NCBI GenBank assembly: GCA_029262235.1
Contig: JAJCZU010000004.1
Coordinates: 835,330 to 899,329, forward strand
Source: Candidatus Eiseniibacteriota bacterium
GTDB lineage: Bacteria > Orphanbacterota > Orphanbacteria > Orphanbacterales > Orphanbacteraceae
Reading direction: 5' to 3'
DNA length: 64,000 nucleotides
Shown here: positions 1-8,642 of the stretch, in pieces
Layout of the letters: each line of letters opens with the position of its first letter
Numbering within the stretch: the first letter of the stretch is position 1
Notes under the pieces: generated by a model
The model's input: the letters and a program-made list of their open reading frames with translations, nothing else
The model's database searches: none
Told to the model about the DNA's origin: nothing
Position numbers and translations under genes: made by a program

Positions 1-49
1 TTCCGTTTCGGGATTCGTTCGGCGGGGAGTGCGGGATGCGTACCTCACT

Positions 50-58
50 ATTATAGCA
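50..58 (-). promoter_or_regulatory. Extended -10 promoter reading out of the window
   Basis: On the minus strand this reads TGCTATAAT, a consensus extended -10. No good -35 lies 17 bases upstream. It would drive a gene left of position 1. The same nonamer precedes the M1 peptidase gene at 29493-29501. Bases 1-49 show nothing else that I can support. Confidence 0.45.
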
Positions 59-131
59 AGGAACTCCTCTACCTGAGCTAGACGTGTTGAAATCTCGAAT
101 GGACGCAAAAAACTGTGCTCCTGCGATAGAA

Positions 132-159
132 AGCCCCGATTCCATGCGGAACCGGGGCT
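132..159 (-). terminator. Intrinsic terminator of the LVIVD-repeat protein gene
   Basis: A 12-base stem with one A/C mismatch and a four-base loop lies just past the stop codon of the minus-strand gene. On that strand it is followed by TTTCT. Confidence 0.75.
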
Positions 160-195
160 CTGGTCGAAAAAAGAGAGCGAGAGCCGCCGGCGAAT

Positions 196-2583
196 CTAGC
201 GAATCAGGACCATCTTGCGTTCCTGCTTCGTCTTGCCCGACGTCAGCTTGTAGAAATAAATGCCGCTCGCGACTTCGTGATCCGAGTCGCTCCGGCCGTT
301 CCACGTGACCGTGTGCGAACCTTCGTCCATGCGGCCCTGCTCGAGCGTGCGTACGCGGCGCCCGGCGAGGTCGAATACGGCGAGTTCCACGTCGCCCGCG
401 GTCGGCAGGCTGAAACGAATGCTCGTTGTCGGGTTGAACGGGTTCGGGCTGTTCTGCTCGAGCACGATGCGCGTCGGCGCCGCATCGTCGCCCGTCGCGA
501 CGTCGGTCGACACCGTCACGTCGCCGCGGATGCCGAAGTCGTCGATGCCGGCTTCCACGATCGAGCCGGCGCCGTCATCGCGCGCCACGAAGCGCATCTT
601 GATGCCGTTCGACGGCGCGACGAAGTCCGCGATCAGGAAACGGATCTCTTTCCATGAGTAGTCGCTTGCGAGCGTGTTTTCGACTTCGGTCCAGGTCTGG
701 CCGCTGTCGTTCGAGATCGAAACGACCCACGGGTCGGTGCTCGGCGCGCCGCCCGCATCGTTCACGAACCAGCGGTAGTAGATGATTTCGGGATTTGTGA
801 GCCCCGTGACATCGTAGACACCCGTATAGAGCGAGGTCTTGCCGCCGTCGACGTCGTTGTCGCCCAGTCCGCCGTTGACGGGTGTCTGTCCCGTGATATA
901 GCACTGGGCGTTCGTTTCCGAGTGATCGTCTTCCGGCTGCGCCGCCGTACCGCGCGGGTTCACCTTTTCCCATATGCCGGTCGTGGCGTTGTCGGTGGCC
1001 TCGTCGTCCACCGTGAACGGCGCCGGGTCGCCCATGTCGAGCGCCAGGAACCACGCGTTCAGGCTGAAGTCGAGCGTTTCGGGAACGCCGGCCGTCACGT
1101 TGACCTGCACGGTGTCCGGATCGAAACCGAACGCCGTAACCGCAACGGTCCACGTTCCGCCGGGGACGGCCGTGAGCGCGTAGTCGCCGGCCGCGTCGGT
1201 CAGATCTTCACGCGGCTGTCCGATAATCTCCACCTTCGCGCTGGCGATGGCCGTGTCCGGGCCGGCCGATGTCACGGTGCCCGAGATCGTCGAGGTCGGC
1301 GCCGGAACGAGCACGAAGTCCTGCGTTACGGTCGAACCGGAAACGATGGCGACGGACGCGGTATCCGAAAGGAAACCGAAGCCGCGCGCGATGACGGATT
1401 TTACGCCTGTACCGGCCTGCACGGCGTAGTTGCCGCCGGCGTCGGTCGAGTCGTTCAAGCCTTCGCCGTCGAGAATGACGCGGCCCGGGACCGGGGCGCC
1501 CGACGTGTCGGTGACCGTGCCGGCGATTTCGCCCGCGCCCGGTTCAACGCGCCAGAGATAAAGGCCCGTTGCGAAGTCGCTGCCGATGATCGTGCCGGAC
1601 GGAAGGAACGGATACGCGCCCCAGAGTCCGTCGTAGAGGCCGCCGCCCGCCCACGTGTCCCAGTATCCGATTTCGGTCGGGGCGAGCGGGTTCGTGAAGT
1701 CGACGACGCGCAGGCCTTCCGTATAGTACGAAGCGTACATCGTGTCGTTCTTGACGAAGACGTTGTGCACCGAGATGCCGGCGCCGGTTCCTACGCGGTA
1801 ATCGGAAACCTGCGAGATGCTCGCGAGGTTCGAAATGTCCCACGTGCGAACCCACCCGCTGGCCTGCTCGTCCGCGGAAAGCATGTAACCCGGCGTGTTG
1901 TCGAGAAGCCAGGTCGCGTGGCTCGACTGCCCGTACGACTGCGTGGCGAGATTGACAACGCTCGCGGGATTCGAAACGTCGAGAATGCGGAATTCGTTAT
2001 TGCTGATGCAGCCGGCGTACGCCGTGTCGTTCCGGACGTACACATCGTGAATGTAGCGCGTTTCCCACGAACCGATTTCCGTCGGATTCACGGGATCGGT
2101 GCCGATGTCGAGAATGCGCATCCCGCCCGTCGCCAGGTTCGACCCCACGATGTACGCGCGGTCGGTCGCTTCTTCGATGTAGATGTTGTGCGCCGTGCTG
2201 AACCCGATGTACGTGTTCACGAGGGTCGGGTTGTCGGGGTCGGAGAGGTCCACGATCTGCAGTCCGCCCCCGGCACCTTCCGTAACGATGTAGCAGTAGG
2301 TGCCGTTCGTCTTCATGTCGCGCCACGTCGACCCGACACCGGAAATGTCGCCGACGAGCACCGGGTTGTTCGGATCGGTCACGCGATAGAAGAGCGTGCC
2401 CGTGTTGTAGCCGATGATGGCGTACTCTTCGCCGCCCGCGGCGTACCCCCAGCAGTCATTGTATGCGGGCTTGCCCTCATCGGCGTTCGCGAGCAGGATG
2501 ACGTTCGAATAGTTCTGAGCGAGCGCGCTGCCCGCCGATGCAAGGAACAGGGCGCAAACCGCCGCTGGTATCAATCGCTTCAC
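196..2583 (-). CDS. Secreted LVIVD-repeat (choice-of-anchor B type) protein with FlgD-like C-terminal domain
   Basis: This is a predicted secreted or surface protein of 795 residues; no enzymatic activity is apparent. A signal peptide ends near SALAQ. Residues of about 60-350 hold repeated 'D-(I/L)-S/T-x-P-x-x-P' strands (for example QIVDLSDPDNP and LRVVDFTNPLAP), typical of LVIVD beta-propeller repeats. Two carboxypeptidase-regulatory-like beta-sandwich domains follow (about 355-510), then a jelly-roll-like segment (about 515-700). A terminal domain contains SPNPFNPTTSIRF and ends KMVLIR, the FlgD-Ig type tail used as a secretion or anchoring signal in FCB-group bacteria. I chose GTG at 2583 because GGAGG lies about 8 bases upstream; the longer ATG frame at 2607 would put that ribosome binding site inside the gene. 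It stands alone, divergent from the glycosyltransferase. Confidence 0.85.
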   Translation of the reverse strand: MKRLIPAAVCALFLASAGSALAQNYSNVILLANADEGKPAYNDCWGYAAGGEEYAIIGYNTGTLFYRVTDPNNPVLVGDISGVGSTWRDMKTNGTYCYIVTEGAGGGLQIVDLSDPDNPTLVNTYIGFSTAHNIYIEEATDRAYIVGSNLATGGMRILDIGTDPVNPTEIGSWETRYIHDVYVRNDTAYAGCISNNEFRILDVSNPASVVNLATQSYGQSSHATWLLDNTPGYMLSADEQASGWVRTWDISNLASISQVSDYRVGTGAGISVHNVFVKNDTMYASYYTEGLRVVDFTNPLAPTEIGYWDTWAGGGLYDGLWGAYPFLPSGTIIGSDFATGLYLWRVEPGAGEIAGTVTDTSGAPVPGRVILDGEGLNDSTDAGGNYAVQAGTGVKSVIARGFGFLSDTASVAIVSGSTVTQDFVLVPAPTSTISGTVTSAGPDTAIASAKVEIIGQPREDLTDAAGDYALTAVPGGTWTVAVTAFGFDPDTVQVNVTAGVPETLDFSLNAWFLALDMGDPAPFTVDDEATDNATTGIWEKVNPRGTAAQPEDDHSETNAQCYITGQTPVNGGLGDNDVDGGKTSLYTGVYDVTGLTNPEIIYYRWFVNDAGGAPSTDPWVVSISNDSGQTWTEVENTLASDYSWKEIRFLIADFVAPSNGIKMRFVARDDGAGSIVEAGIDDFGIRGDVTVSTDVATGDDAAPTRIVLEQNSPNPFNPTTSIRFSLPTAGDVELAVFDLAGRRVRTLEQGRMDEGSHTVTWNGRSDSDHEVASGIYFYKLTSGKTKQERKMVLIR

Positions 2584-2668
2584 GTGGTACCCTCCAAAAC
2601 AGGTCACAGGACGTTGTTGTATTTTTCTAACCGGGAGATGGGCCGTGGGAGTTGCGGCTGTGCAACAG

Positions 2669-2677
2669 ATTGTAACA
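2669..2677 (-). promoter_or_regulatory. Extended -10 promoter for the LVIVD-repeat protein gene
   Basis: The minus strand reads TGTTACAAT about 85 bases upstream of the GTG start. No clear -35 is visible. The call rests on similarity to other TGnTAnnAT sites in this window. Confidence 0.4.
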
Positions 2678-2698
2678 CAAGCGTTTGGTGTCGCCTAG

Positions 2699-4687
2699 AT
2701 GGAATCTTCCAGGCAAACTCATGATGGCGTCAGAAAGGGCGGATTCGGGGCCCTGGCGCTCGTTTCCTTCGCTCTGGCCCTGCTCGTACGAATCGTCTAT
2801 CTCGTTCAAATTCAAGGGACTCCGGCGACGGAGCTGCTTCTGATCGATGCCGAGACCTATCACCGCTTCGCCGGAATGATTCTCGCGGGGACCTTCCGGG
2901 GCGAAGAAGTCTACTCGATGAATCTCCTCTACCCGTACTTTCTGGCCGGAATCTACGCTCTAGCCGGGCTGAAACCCGTCGCCGCGCTCGGCGCTCAGGT
3001 GCTGCTCGGCGCCGCCACCGTTTCCGTGCTCGCCGTGGCATCCGCGCGCACATGGGGAACGGCCGTCGGCTGGGTGGCGGGCGTGATTGCGGCGCTCTAC
3101 GCGCCGGACGTCTTCTATGCCGGCGCGCTGCTCACGCCTGTTGTCATTCAGCTCACGCTTGCGCTCACTCTGCTCTTCACGCTGCGCGCGCTCGATCGCC
3201 CGACGCGCGCGAACCTGCTGCTCACCGGACTCTTCGTCGCGCTCGCGGCGCTCGGGCGCGGGAACGCGGTGCTTTATCTCGTGTTTCTCCCCGTGCTGTT
3301 CGCGTGGCGGTTCGGCCTGCGCGGTGCGCGCCATGCGATCCTGCCCGCACTCGTGGTCGTGCTGGCGCTCGGCGGCGTCACGCTCCGCAACTGGCTCGTC
3401 GAAGGGGAGCTCGTGCCCGTTTCGGCGAACTACGCGGCGTTCTACATCGGCCATCATGAGCAGGCGAACGGGCTCTACACGCTGCCGCCGTTTCTCGCGA
3501 GCGCGAGTTTCGAAAGCGAAGTCTGGGGCACACGCGACGCGGTCGCGGAAAAGCTCGGGCGCCCGGTGACGCTCGGCGAGAGCGCCGCCTACCTGTTCGA
3601 CGAGGGACTCCGTTTCGCGCGCGAGAATCCGCGTGCGGACCTGGCGCTGCTGGCGCGCAAGTTCTTCTACTTCTGGAACCGGATCGAGAGCCCCACGAAT
3701 CTGAACTTCTATTTCGCGAGCGACTATGCCGGCATTCTGCGGGTGCTTCCGTTTCACATGGGGCTCATCGCGCCGCTTGCACTCGCCGGCCTGTTTCTGA
3801 CGCCGCTACGCGCGCGGCACGGCCCGTTTCTCGCGATGGGACTCGTTCCGCTCGTCACGTGCCTGCTCTTTTTCGTTTCGGCGGAATATCGCCTGCCGGT
3901 CGCGCTTTTCACGATTCCGTTCGGCGCGGTCGCCCTGGTAACCGCCGGCTCGCTCGTGCGCGGTGCCCGTGTTGCGCGCGCCCGCATCGGCATGGCGCTC
4001 GTCGTTTTCGCCCTGTCCGCGTGGTTCACGAACCGGACCGATCGTCTTCTCGAGGCGCAGACCTGGAAGCGGGTCGATTACCTGAACTTCGGTACTCTCT
4101 ATCTGAATCGCGGGAACCTTGACGAGGCGGAAGAAATGTTTCATCGCTCGCTCGCGATCGACCCGCAGTTTGCGCCGGCGTACGAGTCGCTCTCGCATCT
4201 GGCCCGGCAGCGCGGCAACGACCAGGAAGCGGCGCGCTGGATCACCAAGGCGCGCGAATTCGGCGCCGCCGGGCAGTACGACCGTGGCCGCGCTCAGTAC
4301 GACGACATCACCGAGGCCTTGATCGCGGCGGCGGCGATTTACAACGAGGGGCGGTTCGAGGACGCGCTCGTCGAGTTCCAGAAGCTGCGCACGTGGGCGA
4401 TGGCGACCGAGCGCGCGGATCTCGTCTCGACGATCAGCAACAACGTCGGGCTCTGTCTTTACAAGCTGGGGCGCTACGCGAACGCCGAAGATGAATTCAG
4501 AATGATTATGGATCGCGACCCTTACTATAAGAAGGCTCACTATAATATGGGGCGCGTCTTCGAGGCTACGGATCGCAGGAGTGCCGCGATGGCGGCTTAC
4601 GGGGCGGCTCTGGCGCTCGATCCCGGATACACGATGGCGGAGGAAGCGCTCGGGCGACTGCGCGCGGAAGAAGTGGAAAAGCAGTGA
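2699..4687 (+). CDS. Membrane glycosyltransferase (GT-C/GT39-like) with C-terminal TPR domain
   Basis: It probably moves a sugar from a polyprenyl-phosphate donor on the outer face of the inner membrane; the acceptor is unknown. The first membrane segment (residues 17-37) is followed by a loop with D50 and E52 (IDAETYHRFAG), the acidic motif position of dolichyl-phosphate-mannose-type GT-C enzymes. About ten more hydrophobic segments run to residue 445. From about residue 460 the protein becomes soluble with TPR helices (LNRGNLDEAEEMFHRSLAID near 470, and two more pairs near 580-655). No strong ribosome binding site precedes ATG 2699, so the start is less certain than the family. It converges on the MscS gene with a 13-base gap. 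Confidence 0.75.
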   Translation: MESSRQTHDGVRKGGFGALALVSFALALLVRIVYLVQIQGTPATELLLIDAETYHRFAGMILAGTFRGEEVYSMNLLYPYFLAGIYALAGLKPVAALGAQVLLGAATVSVLAVASARTWGTAVGWVAGVIAALYAPDVFYAGALLTPVVIQLTLALTLLFTLRALDRPTRANLLLTGLFVALAALGRGNAVLYLVFLPVLFAWRFGLRGARHAILPALVVVLALGGVTLRNWLVEGELVPVSANYAAFYIGHHEQANGLYTLPPFLASASFESEVWGTRDAVAEKLGRPVTLGESAAYLFDEGLRFARENPRADLALLARKFFYFWNRIESPTNLNFYFASDYAGILRVLPFHMGLIAPLALAGLFLTPLRARHGPFLAMGLVPLVTCLLFFVSAEYRLPVALFTIPFGAVALVTAGSLVRGARVARARIGMALVVFALSAWFTNRTDRLLEAQTWKRVDYLNFGTLYLNRGNLDEAEEMFHRSLAIDPQFAPAYESLSHLARQRGNDQEAARWITKAREFGAAGQYDRGRAQYDDITEALIAAAAIYNEGRFEDALVEFQKLRTWAMATERADLVSTISNNVGLCLYKLGRYANAEDEFRMIMDRDPYYKKAHYNMGRVFEATDRRSAAMAAYGAALALDPGYTMAEEALGRLRAEEVEKQ

Positions 4688-4700
4688 GCGGCGGAATGGC

Positions 4701-5780
4701 CTAGGGCGCCTGCTCCGGCGCGTTTCTGGCGTCCGGCGTCTCCTTCAGATAGAGATCGCGCTGCGGGAACGGGATTTCGATCCCCTCTTTCTGGAATGCC
4801 TTGAAGATCGCGCAGTGCAGCTGATGGACCGTAACGCCTTTGTCCACCGGATGGTTGATCCATCCGAGCAGTTCGAAATCGAGGCTCGAATCTCCGAACG
4901 CGCGGAAACGAACGCGTGCTTCGGGCTGTTTCGCGAGCTTCTCCTCGGCGTTGGCCACGCGCATCAGGATATCCTGCACCTTGTCGATGTCCGAGCTGTA
5001 CGAAACCCCGACCGGTACGCGGATCCGCGTCTTCACGTGCCGTCCGCCCGCTTCGTTGCTGATCTTCGAGCTTCCCATGACCGCGTTCGGGATCGTGACC
5101 TCGACATCGTCGCGCGTCAGGATGCGTGTGCTCCTGAGGCCGATGTCCGTCACCTGGCCGCGTTCCCCCGTGTCCAGCAGGATGTAGTCGCCGATCTTGT
5201 ACGGCGCGTCGGCGATGATGAAAATGCCTGAGAAGATATTCGACAGGGAATCGCGCGCCGCAAACCCGATCGCGATCCCGAGAATCCCGGCCGACGCGAG
5301 CCACGCCGTGATATCCACGTTCCATGCGACAAGGATCATGTAGCTCGACGCCGCGATGATCAGCATCATGTTCAGGTTTTCGAAGAGAGGCAGTGTACGG
5401 AGCTGGACGAGTCCGGTCTGGTGCCCGCGGTTCGCGAGGAATCGCAGGATCACGCGCGACATGCGCGCCAGCGCGAATCCCCAGATCAGGACGGAAATCG
5501 TAAACGCAATCGTACGAACGGTTTCGATCGCGCTGTCCTGCATGCCCAGCGGCTCAAGGGCATAGCTGACCCCGAACAGGATGCACGACCAGAAGACCGG
5601 CCCCTGCACGATGGCCCCGATCTGGTCGTCGAGGTCCGTGTCGGTGTGGGCCGCCAGCGCGCAGACACGCTTGATGATCCAGGCCGAAAGGAACGCCGCG
5701 ACGACCGAAAGCCCGATGATGGCTCCCGAGCGAATCCAGATGTTCGGAATGTAGTCTGCCAGTAGTTCGTTCAGTCCCAT
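4701..5780 (-). CDS. Small-conductance mechanosensitive channel (MscS family)
   Basis: It opens under membrane tension to release solutes during osmotic downshock. The 359 residues have an amphipathic start, hydrophobic segments near 16-38, 62-80, 88-108, 136-152 and 158-190, and then the soluble MscS beta domain. The pore-lining and beta-domain signature is clear: GFAARDSLSNIFSGIFI (about 172-188), followed by YKIGDYILLDTGERGQV and VEVTIPNAVMGSSKISN. The ATG at 5780 has no ribosome binding site. A promoter (TTGCAT, 17 bases, TACGTT) ends 8 bases before it, so translation is probably leaderless or nearly so. Confidence 0.92.
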   Translation of the reverse strand: MGLNELLADYIPNIWIRSGAIIGLSVVAAFLSAWIIKRVCALAAHTDTDLDDQIGAIVQGPVFWSCILFGVSYALEPLGMQDSAIETVRTIAFTISVLIWGFALARMSRVILRFLANRGHQTGLVQLRTLPLFENLNMMLIIAASSYMILVAWNVDITAWLASAGILGIAIGFAARDSLSNIFSGIFIIADAPYKIGDYILLDTGERGQVTDIGLRSTRILTRDDVEVTIPNAVMGSSKISNEAGGRHVKTRIRVPVGVSYSSDIDKVQDILMRVANAEEKLAKQPEARVRFRAFGDSSLDFELLGWINHPVDKGVTVHQLHCAIFKAFQKEGIEIPFPQRDLYLKETPDARNAPEQAP

Positions 5781-5788
5781 AGCGGATT

Positions 5789-5817
5789 AACGTACAGGAT
5801 CGTCCGTGCTGATGCAA
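5789..5817 (-). promoter_or_regulatory. Promoter of mscS-like gene, near-leaderless
   Basis: The minus strand has -35 TTGCAT (5812-5817), a 17-base spacer and -10 TACGTT (5789-5794). The ATG at 5780 is 8 bases beyond the -10, so the leader would be about 1-3 bases. Confidence 0.6.
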
Positions 5818-5945
5818 ACCGGTCGGTGCGCCGGAGGGCGCGCCCGTCAACGCGCGTCGAACGAAGTGCGTACGGTGCGGGAACCCTGATGCGCGTGACA
5901 TTCCGAGCCACCGGCAGTATTCTGAGGGCGGGAATCCACCCACCC

Positions 5946-5951
5946 TATAAT
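5946..5951 (+). promoter_or_regulatory. -10 box for the PA2779-like/C39-Omp85 operon
   Basis: A perfect TATAAT lies 15 bases before the start codon, with only a poor -35 match (TGAGGG) at 17-base spacing. The leader is short and holds GGAGG at the proper distance from ATG 5967. Confidence 0.45.
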
Positions 5952-5966
5952 TCTGGAGGATAATCG

Positions 5967-6350
5967 ATGAGAAGTGCCGGGAAGATTCTGGGAATTTTTT
6001 TGATCATTGCGTTCATGGCGTGTCCGCTGGCGAATGCTTCGGAAACGCAGGTGCTCAACAGTCAGGAACTTACTCTGAAGATGGTCGAGCGCGAAGCCGA
6101 TGACGACGCCCTGCGTGCCGGCATCCGTACGCTGCTCGAGCGACCCGAGGTCAGCGAAGCCGCTTCGCTGCTCGGTCATGATGCGAATCGCCTGGCCGAC
6201 CGTGTCGAAACCCTCGAAGGGGAAGCGCTGACGGATGCGGCCGCTCGCGCCGCCGCCGTGCAGGATGCGCTCGTCGGAAGCGACAGCGTCATCATTATCA
6301 GTTCGACGACGTTGATTATCATTCTGCTGCTTATTCTGATTCTTGCGTAG
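5967..6350 (+). CDS. PA2779-like small secreted or membrane protein
   Basis: The protein has 127 residues. It has an N-terminal signal or membrane segment (about 6-22), a helical acidic middle including 'RTLLERPEVSEAASLLG', and a strongly hydrophobic C-terminal helix of Ile and Leu (about 106-127). This layout (signal, short helical region with a '..V...L..LG' motif, terminal membrane helix) matches the PA2779 family of small proteins, which normally sits directly before a PA2778-type C39 peptidase, exactly as here. The function of the family is not established. GGAGG lies 8 bases before the ATG. The stop codon overlaps the next gene by 8 bases, so the two are one operon and probably translationally coupled. 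Confidence 0.7.
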   Translation: MRSAGKILGIFLIIAFMACPLANASETQVLNSQELTLKMVEREADDDALRAGIRTLLERPEVSEAASLLGHDANRLADRVETLEGEALTDAAARAAAVQDALVGSDSVIIISSTTLIIILLLILILA

Positions 6351-8544
6351 GCACCGGATCTCCGGTCAGGCCGGCTCACCGGCGGAAGTCGAACCTTTCG
6401 CCGGTGAGCGTCTTCCTTCCGTCCGCCGCCGCCCCTGTTTTTTCCTCTGCGGTATCCTGGTCTCCCTGCTGACGCTGCTTCTGCCGGGGCCGACCCGCGC
6501 GTTCGGCGCGGCCGATCGCGCCGCGGTTCACGACGTCCCGTATTTCGCCCAGACTCCGCGCCTCTGTGGTGGAGCGGCGGCGGCGATGCTGCTTCGTTAC
6601 CACGGGGACCGCGCCGCCCGTCCGCTCGGCTTCACTTACCTGCTCGATGCCAGTCGTCGCGGGATTGCGACGACGGCTCTCGCGGACGGTGTCCGCAGTC
6701 GCTCGTTCGTCGTCGATGCCGGTGACGGCCGCACGATGCGCCAGTTGCAGGAACGGCTGCGTACGCGACCGGTCGTCGTTCTCGTCGCCGCGGGCGGAAA
6801 GGATCAGTATCACTATGTAGTCGTACTCGGGGTTCGGGACGATCACGTGATCGTGCACGACCCTGCCGTCGGGCCCGGGCTGTCGCTCGCCGGGGATGAG
6901 TTCCGCGCGCGATGGGAGAAAGCGCGACACTGGATGCTCGATGTCCGGCCCGCGGCGGCGGAGAGTACGCAAACCACGGAAACCACGGAAACGGCGCACC
7001 CCCGATCCCCGGAGACCCCGCAAGCCCCGCAAGCCCCGCGAACCCCGCGAACTACCGATCGCACGCTTCAACCCGACGATCAGAAGACGCCTGCGCCCGA
7101 TTCCTGCGAGATCGAAGCGGTACGCGCGGTCGCACTCGCCCGCGCCGGACATCTCGATGCTGCCGGGGATCTGCTGAGCGCCCTTGCGGATCGCGGCTGT
7201 GCCGGGGCGTGGCGCGAACTCGCTTCGGTAAGGATTCTGGCTGACCGGTACGAAGATGCCGTTGCCGCCGCTGAGAATGCGGTCGCCGTCCGTGCGGACG
7301 ACGATCACGCCCGGGACGTTCTCGGAACGGCGCACTACCTGCGCGGAGACACGCCCGCCGCGCTCCGCGCCTGGAATCGGATGGGGCGACCGCTCGTGTA
7401 CTCGTTTTCTGTGAGCGGGGGCAGCCCCCGCACGCGCCGCACGGTTCACACGGGCACGCCCATCGCCCGCGACTCGATGTTGACGGCGTCCTCGCTCCGT
7501 CATGCGGTCCGCCGGGCGCGGGCGCTTCCGTCCGTTGAAACCGCTTCGGTCCGCATCTCCGCCGCCGCGCCGGGGGAGGTTCACGTGCGGGCCGTGATCG
7601 TCGAGCGGGCGCCCGCCCGTTCGGAGTTGTTGCGAACGGCGCTGCGTGCAACGGCGGACCGGGAAGTGCGGCTCGTGTTCCCGAGCGGTCTCGGGCGTGC
7701 CGATGTCTGGGAAGCGCGTGCCCGCTGGTGGGCGCGTGCGCCGAGTTTCGAACTGTTTCTTCATGTGCCGGACGCCCCGAAGCGCGGGTGGGTTCTTGAA
7801 GCGGGGGGAGGACGGGATCGCCAGTGGTACCGCACGGCGGGCGCGGGCGTCGTCGAAGAGCGGACCCGGACCGCCGGTATCGCGGCTTCGTCCTGGATCG
7901 CGTCCGATCATCATCTGCAAGTGGGGCTTCGTCATTTCGAAAGTGAATCGCGCGCGCGCGGCGGCAGGCGTTCCCGCGATTTCGTTTCCGTCGAACTCGG
8001 ATGGCGGGCATCGGCGCTGCACGACCGGCTCCGGTTCGGCGCCCGAGTCGCGCCCTGGTTCGTACCGGGTGACGGCCGTACGCTTGTCCGCGCTTCGCTG
8101 TCCGGTTCGTTTCGGCTCGAAAAGTCGCGGCGGGCCGATCTTGCGATCCGGGCCGGCGGCGACTGGGTCGACGCGAACTCTCCCCGCTACCTGTGGACGG
8201 GCGCGGGTACCGGGCTCGGAAGACCCCACCTGTTTCGCGCGCACCCCCTGATCGAGGACGGCACGCTCGATGGGCGCGCGTTCGGGCGTTCGCTGTTGTT
8301 CGCCGGGCTCGAGGCGACGTTCTGGCGATCGTTCCCGGGGTTTCCGGTCGGGGTGGCGACGTTCGCGGACGGCGTCTCGTCCGCCTCCGAACCCGGCGCG
8401 GCCCCGTTTCGATGGGATGCCGGGGCCGGCGGGCGCATCGCCGTTCCCGGGACGACCGCGGTTCTCGCAGTCGACTGGGCGCGCGGGCTGAACGACGGCC
8501 AGGAAGCCGTCTCGGCCCGTCTTTATTCGATCTCACAATTCTAG
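6343..8544 (+). CDS. C39-type (PA2778-like) peptidase fused to TPR, POTRA-like and Omp85-like outer-membrane barrel
   Basis: This is a 733-residue multidomain protein. Residues 31-55 look like a signal peptide. Residues 60-200 form a C39 cysteine-peptidase domain with the expected residues present: Q70, C75 (QTPRLCGGAAAAM), H157 (QYHYVVVLG) and D173. A Thr/Pro-rich linker with short tandem repeats follows (about 205-250). Two TPR-like helix pairs lie at about 255-345. A POTRA-like beta-alpha unit lies at about 380-425 (SVETASVRISAAAPGEVHVR). From about 430 on there is beta-barrel pattern, with a VRGF-like segment (GRAFGRSLLFAGLEATF) and a final strand ending in Phe (ARLYSISQF). Known PA2778 proteins have only the peptidase and TPR parts. 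The only start in this frame is TTG 6343, because TGA lies 6 bases before it; translation is presumably coupled to the upstream gene. The barrel assignment is from pattern and is less certain than the peptidase. Confidence 0.75.
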   Translation: MRRHRISGQAGSPAEVEPFAGERLPSVRRRPCFFLCGILVSLLTLLLPGPTRAFGAADRAAVHDVPYFAQTPRLCGGAAAAMLLRYHGDRAARPLGFTYLLDASRRGIATTALADGVRSRSFVVDAGDGRTMRQLQERLRTRPVVVLVAAGGKDQYHYVVVLGVRDDHVIVHDPAVGPGLSLAGDEFRARWEKARHWMLDVRPAAAESTQTTETTETAHPRSPETPQAPQAPRTPRTTDRTLQPDDQKTPAPDSCEIEAVRAVALARAGHLDAAGDLLSALADRGCAGAWRELASVRILADRYEDAVAAAENAVAVRADDDHARDVLGTAHYLRGDTPAALRAWNRMGRPLVYSFSVSGGSPRTRRTVHTGTPIARDSMLTASSLRHAVRRARALPSVETASVRISAAAPGEVHVRAVIVERAPARSELLRTALRATADREVRLVFPSGLGRADVWEARARWWARAPSFELFLHVPDAPKRGWVLEAGGGRDRQWYRTAGAGVVEERTRTAGIAASSWIASDHHLQVGLRHFESESRARGGRRSRDFVSVELGWRASALHDRLRFGARVAPWFVPGDGRTLVRASLSGSFRLEKSRRADLAIRAGGDWVDANSPRYLWTGAGTGLGRPHLFRAHPLIEDGTLDGRAFGRSLLFAGLEATFWRSFPGFPVGVATFADGVSSASEPGAAPFRWDAGAGGRIAVPGTTAVLAVDWARGLNDGQEAVSARLYSISQF
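6374..6409. repeat. Perfect 11-bp inverted repeat at the start of the C39 gene
   Basis: Arms GCTCACCGGCG and CGCCGGTGAGC are separated by 14 bases and lie 24 bases after the stop of the PA2779-like gene. Followed by CTTCC rather than a T-run, it is a poor terminator. It might attenuate or stabilise the downstream message. Confidence 0.5.
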
Positions 8545-8642
8545 ACAAACCGGCCCCGAATCGAATATCTTCTACCCTACTCGAATCCAGGGTTCAACCA
8601 TTCAGTGATCGGTTACTGATGATTACAAAAAGGAGCCTCCTT

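Noticed and set aside
30-90. tRNA-like D-arm text (TAGCTCAGGTAGAG) on the minus strand
   Set aside because: No matching anticodon arm, T-arm or acceptor stem can be folded; the TGCTATAAT promoter explains the region better.
922-2724. 600-codon plus-strand frame opposite the LVIVD protein
   Set aside because: Arg/Val/Ala-rich shadow frame typical of GC-rich antisense DNA; the minus-strand gene has signal peptide, domains and terminator.
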